Positions 45,464-53,515 of a stretch of 64,000 bases of DNA are shown one piece after another (the first letter of the stretch is position 1; each line of letters starts with the position of its first letter). A program made the translations under genes and the position numbers. The notes under the pieces were generated by a model, which had not been told where the DNA came from, made no database searches, and saw only the letters and a program-made list of their open reading frames with translations. The stretch spans positions 62,001 to 126,000 of the forward strand of contig JAIUPN010000004.1 in NCBI GenBank assembly GCA_020160755.1, given 5' to 3'. The stretch is from Pseudomonadota bacterium. Lineage in GTDB: Bacteria; Pseudomonadota; Alphaproteobacteria; Sphingomonadales; Sphingomonadaceae.

Positions 45464-48328
45464 CTAGATCCGCGCCCGGATGCCGATGAAATATTTGGCG
45501 CCATAATAGTGGTATTGACGGCTGCTGCCATAGACCGGCATATAGGTCGCCTTGGGCTCGTTGAAGATGTTGAGCGCCTCGAACCGCAGCGACACACCCT
45601 TCATCAGGTTGAGCGAGGCGCGGAAATCGACGGTCTCGCTCGGCCCGACGTAGCGGAGCTGGCTGTTGCCGCCGACGAAGTCCTGGAAATAGCTCGACCG
45701 GTAATTGTAGATCGCCTGCAGCGATACGGGGCCGATGTCGTAATAGGCCTGCGCCGACAGCACATGCTTCGAATAACCCGACAGGCCGGCTGGCGGGATG
45801 ATCCCTTCGCTGACCGTGTCTGTGACCGGATTATATTCGTCGCCGAGGCGGATGTCCTGCGTCTCGAAATTCGAATCCGCATAATTGTAGCTGACCTTGG
45901 CGCCGAGCCCGTCGAGCGGCTTTGGCAGGAAGCTGAAGCGCGTCGCCGCGGTCAGTTCGAGGCCATAGATGCGCGACTTGTCGGGGCTGTTGCGCGTCTG
46001 CGTCACCGGGATCGACACGGTCTCGCCGTTGATCGTGAAGTCTTCGTTGTAAACGACTGGCTGGAAGCCGCCGTTGAACTGCTTGTAGTAAACGGTCGCC
46101 GACAGGAGGCTGTCCTTGTTCGGGTACCATTCGACCGACAGGTCGCCGTTCCATGACATCAGCGGCTTGAGGCGCGGGCTGCCGTTGGCGCGGATATTGT
46201 CGATCGCATCCCCGATCGACGTAAACTCCTCGCCGCCTTCGAGCGTGATCGTGCGCCCGGCGCCAAGCGCGCTGGGGTTGGGACGCGACATGGCGCGATA
46301 ACCGGCGAGGCGAACGAGCGTGTCCGGCGCGACCTCGAAGATCGCGTTGACGCTCGGCAGGATGCGCGTGTTACTGCTCTTGATCGTCTCGGTCACGAAG
46401 TTGCCGGTTTCGTCGAGCCCGAACGAGCCGTCGCCGCTGGGATCGGGGACGAGGACGAGGTCGCTACGCAGCCCCTTGGAGGTCACGCGCGTGTTGACGA
46501 TGCGCACGCCGATGTTGCCGCGCACCGGCATGTTGCCGAGGTCGCTTGCATAATCGGCCATCACATAGCCCGCGAGCGTGGTTTCCTTGACGTCGCGGCT
46601 CGCAACCGAACGCATTTCGTCGGGCAGGCCGGGGTCCTCGGTGCCCATATATTCGCGGAACAGGCAGTCGACGTCGAAGGTCGCCCAGCTGTTGATGCTG
46701 TTGCCCTTGGCCGCCGAGAGGAAATCGGTCTGCGGGAAGGCCTGGCGGCAGATATTGTTGATCCGCTTGTCGACCGCGATCGGTTCGGTCAGGTTGAAAT
46801 CGCCGTTGCGCAGGTCGTAATCGCGATAGGTGAGCTGCGACCAGCGGCCGCCGGCCGAGATATTCTTCAGGAAACCGTCGAGTTCGTAGGTGGCATCGAA
46901 GCGGCCCGCGAAAATTTCGTTGTGGCGCTTGGCCTCGTCGCGGCGGAAGCGCGAGTCCTCCCAGAAGAGGTCGTGATTGTTGAGATCGAAGCGCGGGTCG
47001 ATCGTGATCGTCGGGACGAAGCTGCCCGGCGTGATCTCATATTTATAGGGAATGCGCCGGTTGTTGAACACGGTGCGCACGCCGTTGACGTCGGTCGCCG
47101 CGGTGCGCAGGCGGACGTTGCGCTCGATTTCCTTGCGGATCGTGCGCGAATAGCTGCCGTCGAGCTTGATCGTCAGCCGGTCGCTCGCTTCCCAGTCGAC
47201 CGACAGGCCGCCGCCGAGATATTCCTCCGACCGCGACAGTTCGGATCCGTTCGATTCGATCGCCGACAGGCCGTTCAGGCTCTGGACGATGCCATTTTCG
47301 TCAAAGACGACGTTGGTCAGCCCGACGCGGCCTTCGGACAGGTTGAGGTCGCGGCGGCTCTCGACGAAGGTGCGGTCCGAATATTGGACGTCGAGATTGA
47401 TGTCGAGCGTGTCGGTCGGGCGCCACTGGATCGCGCCGAACACCGCGTCGCGCTTGTCGGTCTCGCTGATCTGGCGGAAGGTATAGGCGTTGGGAACAAG
47501 GTAGAAGGCGCGGTTCTGGCCATATTCGGCGCGCGTATATTCGTCGCACGTGTTGTTGGCGACGACGGGCGCGGCCTGGCACGCGGTCCATGTCGTTGAC
47601 GCGGCGTAGGTTTCTTCGGGATTGTTCGTGTCGTTACGCTGGACGCCGATCGCGATGCCGATCGTGTCGTTCGCGAACTGGTCGACATAGCTCAGCGTCC
47701 CGCGCCAGCCGATGCCGCCTGCGCCGCCGGTGACGCGGTCGCCATAGGGATTATACTGCGCCTTGACCTCGCCCTGCAGGCGGCGCTTGCCGAAATCGAG
47801 CGGGCGCAGCGTCCCGATCTCGATGGTGCCCGCGACACCGCCTTCGACAAGGCTCGCCTGCTGGGTCTTGTAAATCTTGATGTTGTTGACGAGTTCGGAC
47901 GGGAACTGGTTGAAGTTCACCGACCGGTCGCCGCTGCCGTTCGTCGCGTCGCGGCCGTTGAAGGTCGCGTTCGACAGGAAGGGGCCGAGGCCGCGTAGCG
48001 CGATTTCGGATGCGTCGCCCTTTTCGCGGTGCGTCGTCGCGCCGGTGATCGTCTGGATCGCCTGGCCGACCGAGATCGCGGGAATGTCGCCGATGTCGTC
48101 GGACGACAGGGCGTCGACGATAGCGGTTTCCTCGCGCTTCGTGTTGATCGAATTCTGGATCGTCTCGCGGATGCCGGTGACGACGATCGCGTCTTCCTCA
48201 TCCTCGGCCCGCGGCGCCGGGGCAGGCGCGTCCTGTGCCATCGCGGGCATCGCGGCGATCAGCAGCGTCGAGCCTGCGCCGGCCAGCAAGGCTGCGCGCA
48301 GCGTGCGCGCGTGATTACGAGAATTCAC
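45464..48328 (-). CDS. TonB-dependent receptor of the polysaccharide type (oligoalginate uptake inferred)
   Basis: 954 residues, much larger than the other receptors here and typical of the Caulobacter/Xanthomonas carbohydrate receptor group. The GTG at 48328 follows GGGGAGAG; a TTG at 48343 is a poorer start. The signal peptide ends at PAMAQDA. The region DAIVVTGIRETIQNSINTK is followed by IGDIPAISVGQAIQTITG and IALRGLGPFLSNATFNGRDA. The barrel ends IGIRARI. Its place inside the lyase operon suggests uptake of alginate oligosaccharides. A 37-base inverted repeat lies upstream. Confidence 0.95.
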   Translation of the reverse strand: MNSRNHARTLRAALLAGAGSTLLIAAMPAMAQDAPAPAPRAEDEEDAIVVTGIRETIQNSINTKREETAIVDALSSDDIGDIPAISVGQAIQTITGATTHREKGDASEIALRGLGPFLSNATFNGRDATNGSGDRSVNFNQFPSELVNNIKIYKTQQASLVEGGVAGTIEIGTLRPLDFGKRRLQGEVKAQYNPYGDRVTGGAGGIGWRGTLSYVDQFANDTIGIAIGVQRNDTNNPEETYAASTTWTACQAAPVVANNTCDEYTRAEYGQNRAFYLVPNAYTFRQISETDKRDAVFGAIQWRPTDTLDINLDVQYSDRTFVESRRDLNLSEGRVGLTNVVFDENGIVQSLNGLSAIESNGSELSRSEEYLGGGLSVDWEASDRLTIKLDGSYSRTIRKEIERNVRLRTAATDVNGVRTVFNNRRIPYKYEITPGSFVPTITIDPRFDLNNHDLFWEDSRFRRDEAKRHNEIFAGRFDATYELDGFLKNISAGGRWSQLTYRDYDLRNGDFNLTEPIAVDKRINNICRQAFPQTDFLSAAKGNSINSWATFDVDCLFREYMGTEDPGLPDEMRSVASRDVKETTLAGYVMADYASDLGNMPVRGNIGVRIVNTRVTSKGLRSDLVLVPDPSGDGSFGLDETGNFVTETIKSSNTRILPSVNAIFEVAPDTLVRLAGYRAMSRPNPSALGAGRTITLEGGEEFTSIGDAIDNIRANGSPRLKPLMSWNGDLSVEWYPNKDSLLSATVYYKQFNGGFQPVVYNEDFTINGETVSIPVTQTRNSPDKSRIYGLELTAATRFSFLPKPLDGLGAKVSYNYADSNFETQDIRLGDEYNPVTDTVSEGIIPPAGLSGYSKHVLSAQAYYDIGPVSLQAIYNYRSSYFQDFVGGNSQLRYVGPSETVDFRASLNLMKGVSLRFEALNIFNEPKATYMPVYGSSRQYHYYGAKYFIGIRARI

Positions 48329-48400
48329 TTCGTCTCTCCCCAAATGTCGATTCTGTTCTGACCAATAATGTCAGGCATTGCAGCAAAATTGTCAACCACT

Positions 48401-48437
48401 GTGCATGGCAAATTGGTTAGTCCAAATTGCCATACAC
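48401..48437. promoter_or_regulatory. Long inverted repeat before the alginate-locus TonB receptor gene
   Basis: Sixteen-base arms (48401-48416 and 48422-48437) around ttagt, matching at 14 of 16 positions; the inner core is GGCAAATTGG-ttagt-CCAAATTGCC. It is not GC-rich and no U-run follows, so it is more likely an operator than a terminator. It lies 72 bases before the receptor start and shares words with the palindrome at 55811-55827. Confidence 0.6.
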
Positions 48438-48444
48438 TCAATCG

Positions 48445-49284
48445 TCAGCGGACGAGCTGGCTCCGCAACGCCGGAACGGCGCGCGCCAGCGCCTGCGTGA
48501 CCAGCTTCGCGGTCACTTCGGCGCCGATGGCGCCGAGATGCGTGTAGTCGAACTTGCGCGTGACCTGTCCGCGCGCGCCGTCGCCGGTGATCGGCGGCGG
48601 CGCGGGCGGGGCCGGCGGCGCGGGCAGGGTGGTCCCCGCCTTCGCCGCGGCGAGTTCCTCCGCCGTCGGCGGCTCCTGCGCGAGTTTGGTCGCCATCTCG
48701 GCGCCCATTTCCTGCGCCTGACGCGCGCTGAGCGCATTGAGGTCAACCAGCGGCACCTCCATCGCCTTCGCAACGCCGCGCACCTGATCGGACCAGCTGG
48801 CGAGCGTGTTCTTCAGCTTGCCGTCCTTGAACTCGCGCCGCGTCAGCGGCGTGACGAGCACGGGGTTCGCGCCCGCCGCCTTCACTTCCTCGACGAAGCG
48901 GCGAAGGTTGGCGGGAAACTCGGTCGTTTCGTCGGTCCAGCGTTCGGGGCGCGTCGACTGGTCGTTGTGCGCGAACTGGATCAGCACCCACGTTCCGCGA
49001 TATCCCGGCACCTTTGCCTCGGCGAGCGCGATGTCCCAGCCGCCTTCCTGACGATAGCTACGCGTGCTGCGCCCGCCGCGTCCGGCGTTGACGCACGCGA
49101 CCGACGATTTGACGTGCTGCGCGCAAAAGGCACCGCCCCAGCCGCTGTGCGGCGCCATCGTCGAATCGCCGACAAGGATGATCTTGTACGGCTCGAGCGG
49201 TTCGGCATCGGTCCGCTCGCGGGTCTGGGCCTGCGCCCCGCTGGTCAGCAGGGCGGCCGTGGCTGTGGCGACAAGCCAGCGCAT
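48445..49284 (-). CDS. SGNH/GDSL hydrolase, rhamnogalacturonan-acetylesterase-like (CE12)
   Basis: 279 residues from the ATG at 49284, preceded by AAAGGA; a GTG at 49290 also exists. The signal peptide ends at SGAQAQT. Block I is ILVGDSTMAP (Ser), block II CVNAGRGGRST (Gly), block III IQFAHNDQ (Asn) and block V DYTHLGAIGAE (Asp and His). An Ala/Pro-rich insert (about 215-230) sits before the Asp-His block, unusual for the family. It may remove acetyl groups from bacterial alginate or plant pectin. Confidence 0.88.
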   Translation of the reverse strand: MRWLVATATAALLTSGAQAQTRERTDAEPLEPYKIILVGDSTMAPHSGWGGAFCAQHVKSSVACVNAGRGGRSTRSYRQEGGWDIALAEAKVPGYRGTWVLIQFAHNDQSTRPERWTDETTEFPANLRRFVEEVKAAGANPVLVTPLTRREFKDGKLKNTLASWSDQVRGVAKAMEVPLVDLNALSARQAQEMGAEMATKLAQEPPTAEELAAAKAGTTLPAPPAPPAPPPITGDGARGQVTRKFDYTHLGAIGAEVTAKLVTQALARAVPALRSQLVR

Positions 49285-49306
49285 ATTCACGTCCTTTCGG
49301 ATGGGC

Positions 49307-50059
49307 TCAGGAAAAGGCGAGTCCGCCGTTGATGTCGAGGCAGACCCCGGCGAGGAAGCTCGCGGCGGGCGAGGCGAGATAGACGATCGTGTCGGCGACC
49401 TCGTCGGGATGGCCTTCGCGGCGAAGCGGCGTGTTGCCGGCCACCGCGGCGCGGCCTTCGGGCTTCGAGAAGATGTCGTGGAAGCTCGTGCCGATCAGGC
49501 CGGGGCAGACGGCGTTGACGCGGATGCCCTGCGGCCCCAGTTCCTTCGCCATCGAGCGCGTGTAGGTCATCAGCGCGCCCTTTGCGGTCGCATAGACCGA
49601 TGCGCCCGGACCACCGCCGTCGCGGCCGGCGAGCGACGACACGTTCACCACCGCCGATCCTTTGCCGAGGAAGGGCTGCGACGCCTGCAGGACGAGGAAG
49701 GCCGATTTGAGGTTGAGCGTCATGACATGGTCGAAGAATTCCTCGTCCATCTCGCTGAGCGTCTTGCGCGCCACCATGCCGCCCGCGAGGTTGACGAGGA
49801 TGTCGAGGCGTCCGCTGAATGCGACGCCGACTTCTTCGAGCATCGTTTTGACCGCGCTGCTGTCGGTGACGTCGGCCTGCACGAGGAAGGCGTCGCCGCC
49901 CGCATCCTGAATCGTCTTCAGCGTGTCTTCGGCGGCTTCGCGGCCGCTGTTATAGTTGATCGCGACGCGGACGCCGGCGCGGGCGAGCGCGATCGAGACT
50001 GATCGGCCGATGTCGCGGCCGCCGCCGGTGACGAGCGCGGTTTTCCCCTGGAGATTCAT
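49307..50059 (-). CDS. SDR oxidoreductase, probable DEH (4-deoxy-L-erythro-5-hexoseulose uronate) reductase
   Basis: 250 residues from the ATG at 50059. The cofactor motif is VTGGGRDIGRS, followed by INYNSGREAAE (a pattern compatible with NADPH), NLAGGM in place of NNAG, and catalytic NVSSLAG with YATAK. The C-terminal VCLDINGGLAFS is typical of FabG-like SDRs. In Sphingomonas sp. A1 an SDR reduces DEH from alginate to KDG; the location between uronate permease and esterase genes fits that role. Other ketose reductions are possible. Confidence 0.85.
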   Translation of the reverse strand: MNLQGKTALVTGGGRDIGRSVSIALARAGVRVAINYNSGREAAEDTLKTIQDAGGDAFLVQADVTDSSAVKTMLEEVGVAFSGRLDILVNLAGGMVARKTLSEMDEEFFDHVMTLNLKSAFLVLQASQPFLGKGSAVVNVSSLAGRDGGGPGASVYATAKGALMTYTRSMAKELGPQGIRVNAVCPGLIGTSFHDIFSKPEGRAAVAGNTPLRREGHPDEVADTIVYLASPAASFLAGVCLDINGGLAFS

Positions 50060-50072
50060 GTGATGCACTTCC

Positions 50073-51356
50073 TTATTCTTGATTGTGGATGGGTTTGATG
50101 GTGACCGGTTCGACGCGACCGCCGACCAGCCAGAAACACAGGAATGAAATCGGCACGATCGCCGCACTGAGCGCGAAGATCGGCGCGTAACTCGTCTTGG
50201 TGAGCAGGGGGACGAGCCAGGTCGTGATCAGCGTGCCGGCGACCGCTGCTGTGCCGCTGATCCCGGCGAGACTGCCGACCGCGCCGCCGCCGAAATAGTC
50301 GCTCGGCAGTGTCTGGATGTTGCCGATCGCCATCTGGAACCCGAACAGGATGCACGCGATCAGCAGCACCGCGGTGAGCGGGTCGCTGGCGCCGATGGTG
50401 AGGAGCAACGCGGGCAGCATGATCGCGCAGCCGATCGCGATCGTCAGCGTGCGCGCCTTGTGCACCCCGCCGCCCGCGGTGATGATCCGCCCCGAAAGCC
50501 AGCCGCCGAACAGGCTGCCGAACATCGCGCCGACGAAGGGAACCCAGGCGAAGAGGCCGATCTGTTTGACGTCGAAGCCGAAGGTTTCGGCGAGATAGAT
50601 CGGCAGCCAGGAAACGAAGAGCCACCACACCGGATCGAGGAAGAAGCGTGAGAGGATCACGCCCCAGCTCTGGCGATACCGCAGCAGTTCGCCGAGCGGC
50701 ACGCGGCGGCTGTCGCCCTGGCCCGCTTCGGTGCGGCCGGTCAGGATATATTCGCGCTCTTCTTCGCTCAGGCCCGGATGCTTTTCGGGGTCGGCCTTGT
50801 AGAACCAGAGCCATGGCACGAGCCAGACGAAGCCGAGCACGCCGATCAAAAGGAAGGTGCCGTGCCAGCCGAACTGGACGAAGAGCAGCGCGATCAGCGG
50901 CGCCGAAATGATCCCGCCCAGCGAGGCGCCGGCGTTGAAGATGCCTTGCGCGAGGGCGCGTTCGCGCGAGGGGAACCACAAAGCATTGGCCTTTGCGGCG
51001 CCCGGCCAGTTGCCCGCCTCGCTGACCCCCAATGTGGCGCGCAGGACCAAGAGCAGCGGCATCGAGCGCACCAGCGCGTGCGCCGCGATAGACAGCGACC
51101 AGACGACGATCGAGATGGTGAAGCCCATCCGCGTGCCGATCGCGTCGAAGATGCGCCCGAACAGCGACTGGCCAAAGGCATAGAAGAGCATGAAGATCGT
51201 CACCAGCAGGGCATAATCTTCCTTGGTGGCGCCGATTTCCTTCGACACTTCGGGCCACATCACGGCGAGCGCATTACGGTCGATGTAGTTGATGACGGTG
51301 GCGAGCGCGATCAGCGCGATGACGCACCAGCGGAAGCGACCCTTGATATTGCTCAT
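50073..51356 (-). CDS. MFS permease, hexuronate (ExuT-like) group
   Basis: 427 residues with 12 membrane helices. The start ATG at 51356 overlaps the PL17 gene's stop (ATGA). ACS-family signs are INYIDRNALAVMWPEV in helix 1, GRIFDAIGTRMGF (motif A), EAGNWPGAAKANALWFPSRERALAQGIFNAGASLGGI and SGTAAVAGTLITTWLVP. The group imports uronates and other organic anions; here it probably brings in DEH or unsaturated monomers made by PL17. Confidence 0.9.
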   Translation of the reverse strand: MSNIKGRFRWCVIALIALATVINYIDRNALAVMWPEVSKEIGATKEDYALLVTIFMLFYAFGQSLFGRIFDAIGTRMGFTISIVVWSLSIAAHALVRSMPLLLVLRATLGVSEAGNWPGAAKANALWFPSRERALAQGIFNAGASLGGIISAPLIALLFVQFGWHGTFLLIGVLGFVWLVPWLWFYKADPEKHPGLSEEEREYILTGRTEAGQGDSRRVPLGELLRYRQSWGVILSRFFLDPVWWLFVSWLPIYLAETFGFDVKQIGLFAWVPFVGAMFGSLFGGWLSGRIITAGGGVHKARTLTIAIGCAIMLPALLLTIGASDPLTAVLLIACILFGFQMAIGNIQTLPSDYFGGGAVGSLAGISGTAAVAGTLITTWLVPLLTKTSYAPIFALSAAIVPISFLCFWLVGGRVEPVTIKPIHNQE

Positions 51357-53515
51357 TTCTTCGCTCCGGTTTTGACGAGGTCGAAGCGGCCGACGGGGCC
51401 GGTCCATGCGAGCGTGCGGCCGTCGACGGTGACGCTGTGCTTCGATGCCGCCGTGACGTCATCAGCGACCGCGATGGCAAGACTGCGCCCGTCGATAAGG
51501 GTGATCAGGACGAGGTCGACGCCCTTTTCCTTGCGATGCTCGAGCGCGACGACGCGCGCGCTGCTCGCAACCACCGTCTCGGCCGACGCGTCATAGGCGC
51601 CGTGCGGTTCGAGCAGGTTGACGAAGGCCGCGTCCGCCGCGCCGTCGACGCGCTGGATCAGCGCGGGTTCGCGGCGCAGGTTGAATTCGGGGTCGTTCGC
51701 GCCGCTTTCGGCGACGATGAAGCGTGTCCCTGCGGGCGGCGCCATGTGATAGCTGTAGAAACGGCTGCCGTGCATCCACGTCAGCCGCGCCTTGCCGGCC
51801 TTCGTCCCTTCGCCGTCGACCCACAGATGCTGGTATCCGTTCGCCTTGCCCAGCACCGGCCGCTCGGCGAGCTTGCGGTCGAACGCGATGTCGCTGTCGA
51901 TGATCTGCCCCGAAAAATGCAGCGGCAGGTCATAGCGATGCCTGCCGCTGCCAGTTCCGTGGAGGATATCGAGCGCAAGGGGATTGGCGAGGCCGTCGAC
52001 CTCGATCAGCAGCAGCGCGCGGCGGATGCGGACATCCTTGTACGCGCTGTCGATTTCGCCGATCGCATAGCGGGTCGGCCCTTCGAGCGACGCGGCGAGC
52101 TGGCGCGTCGGATATTTTTCTCCTGCTTTCCAATCGCCTGCGAAATGACTTTGCTCATCGACGATAAGCGTGTTGTGCGCAATCGTCGCGCTTGCCCAGC
52201 TGTCGTTTTCGGGCAGGTAGCGCCCGCCCCGCTTCGCCTCGACATTCAGGAAACGCGCCGCGCCATAGTCGGTCACCACCGCGCCGGTTTCGTCATAATA
52301 GAGCCAGCCGAGCCGGTCGAAATGGCCGTGACCCATGCCCTGCACCGTGTTTTTGGTGACAAGCAATGGCCCGGTCGGATCGGCTTTTGTGCGCAGCAGG
52401 ACAAGCGCGCCGCCCTTGCCGTCGGGGCCGTCGGAAAGGAGCCGCGAGCCGAATGGCCAGGGTTTGGCTTTCCCCGCGGCGAGATCCGCAGCCATCGCCT
52501 GTCCTGCGGGCGTTAGCACAGTGCGGCCCTGCCAGTCGGCGATCGACAGGAAGCCGGGGTCCTTCGTCGCGCTATAGGCGATGGCGACGGCGTGATAGAG
52601 TTCCTCGGTGCGCAGGCTCTTGTCGGGCATCGCATCGTTGATCGGCAGAAAGAAGCCGTCGTGCGTGACGTCGATCGCGGTGCGGATCGCTTTCAGGACG
52701 ATGCCGTCGCGATACTCGAAAATCTTGCGGTCGGGATCGTTCGCGGCGATTGCGGCTGCGAAGACGACAAAAGGTTGCAGTGCATAGCGTTGATAATAAG
52801 GGCCTTCGGCATAGTAGCCATCGGGCGAGAAGAGCAGGTCGAGCTGGCGCAGGAAGCCCGCCTTGCCGCTCTTGTCGAGTCCGAGCAGCGCCTTGTCGAC
52901 GAGATCGCGATCACCGAGCAGATAGCCGGACAGGCCGACTCCCGCCGCGGCCCAGGTCGCATGGTTGTGGATGCGGTTGATCACTTCGGGCGACCCGTCG
53001 GACAGGAAGCGCGCCATCGGGCGGATCACCCGATCGTCGATGCGCTGGCGGTCGGCGGCGGGCAGGGCGTCCCGGATCTCGGCATAGCCCTGTACCGCGT
53101 TCACGAGGAAGACGCTGTCGTTCAGGCTCTGCCAGAAGAGGCGGCCGGGGATCTGGTTCGCGGCGGCGGGGTGCGGCCCGAGCTTCGGATAGAGGTCGGC
53201 ATAAGCGAGCAGCAGGTCGCGGACATGGTCGCGGTAACGCGCGTCGCCGGTCAGGCGGAAAAGCTGTCCGCCTTCGAAGATCGTGCGGTAATTGCGCTTA
53301 TGCTGTTCGTGGGTGAAGCCGCCGCCGGGATCCTTCGGAACCGGCACGTTGATGCCGGCGCGGATCGATGCCTCGACGCCAGACTTCGCGCGCTCGATCT
53401 CCGCGGCGAAGAGCGGGGAAGCGCCTTGCGCGGTCGCGGCGGGAGGAGTCTGCGCGATCGCGGGAGCCGCCGAAAATGTCGCGGCGGCGAGCAGGAGGGC
53501 GAGCGTACGGGTCAC
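51353..53515 (-). CDS. PL17 oligoalginate lyase (heparinase II/III fold)
   Basis: 720 residues from the GTG at 53515, overlapping the PL6 stop (GTGA). The signal peptide ends at PAIAQT. An alpha/alpha-toroid domain carries Asn184-His185 (IHNHATW) and Tyr240/241 (EGPYYQRY), matching the Asn-His-Tyr set of Alg17C. The C-terminal beta domain has GMGHGHFDRLGWLYY with catalytic and zinc His. The family degrades alginate oligosaccharides exolytically to unsaturated monouronate, which becomes DEH. It is the second gene of the locus. Confidence 0.94.
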   Translation of the reverse strand: MTRTLALLLAAATFSAAPAIAQTPPAATAQGASPLFAAEIERAKSGVEASIRAGINVPVPKDPGGGFTHEQHKRNYRTIFEGGQLFRLTGDARYRDHVRDLLLAYADLYPKLGPHPAAANQIPGRLFWQSLNDSVFLVNAVQGYAEIRDALPAADRQRIDDRVIRPMARFLSDGSPEVINRIHNHATWAAAGVGLSGYLLGDRDLVDKALLGLDKSGKAGFLRQLDLLFSPDGYYAEGPYYQRYALQPFVVFAAAIAANDPDRKIFEYRDGIVLKAIRTAIDVTHDGFFLPINDAMPDKSLRTEELYHAVAIAYSATKDPGFLSIADWQGRTVLTPAGQAMAADLAAGKAKPWPFGSRLLSDGPDGKGGALVLLRTKADPTGPLLVTKNTVQGMGHGHFDRLGWLYYDETGAVVTDYGAARFLNVEAKRGGRYLPENDSWASATIAHNTLIVDEQSHFAGDWKAGEKYPTRQLAASLEGPTRYAIGEIDSAYKDVRIRRALLLIEVDGLANPLALDILHGTGSGRHRYDLPLHFSGQIIDSDIAFDRKLAERPVLGKANGYQHLWVDGEGTKAGKARLTWMHGSRFYSYHMAPPAGTRFIVAESGANDPEFNLRREPALIQRVDGAADAAFVNLLEPHGAYDASAETVVASSARVVALEHRKEKGVDLVLITLIDGRSLAIAVADDVTAASKHSVTVDGRTLAWTGPVGRFDLVKTGAKK

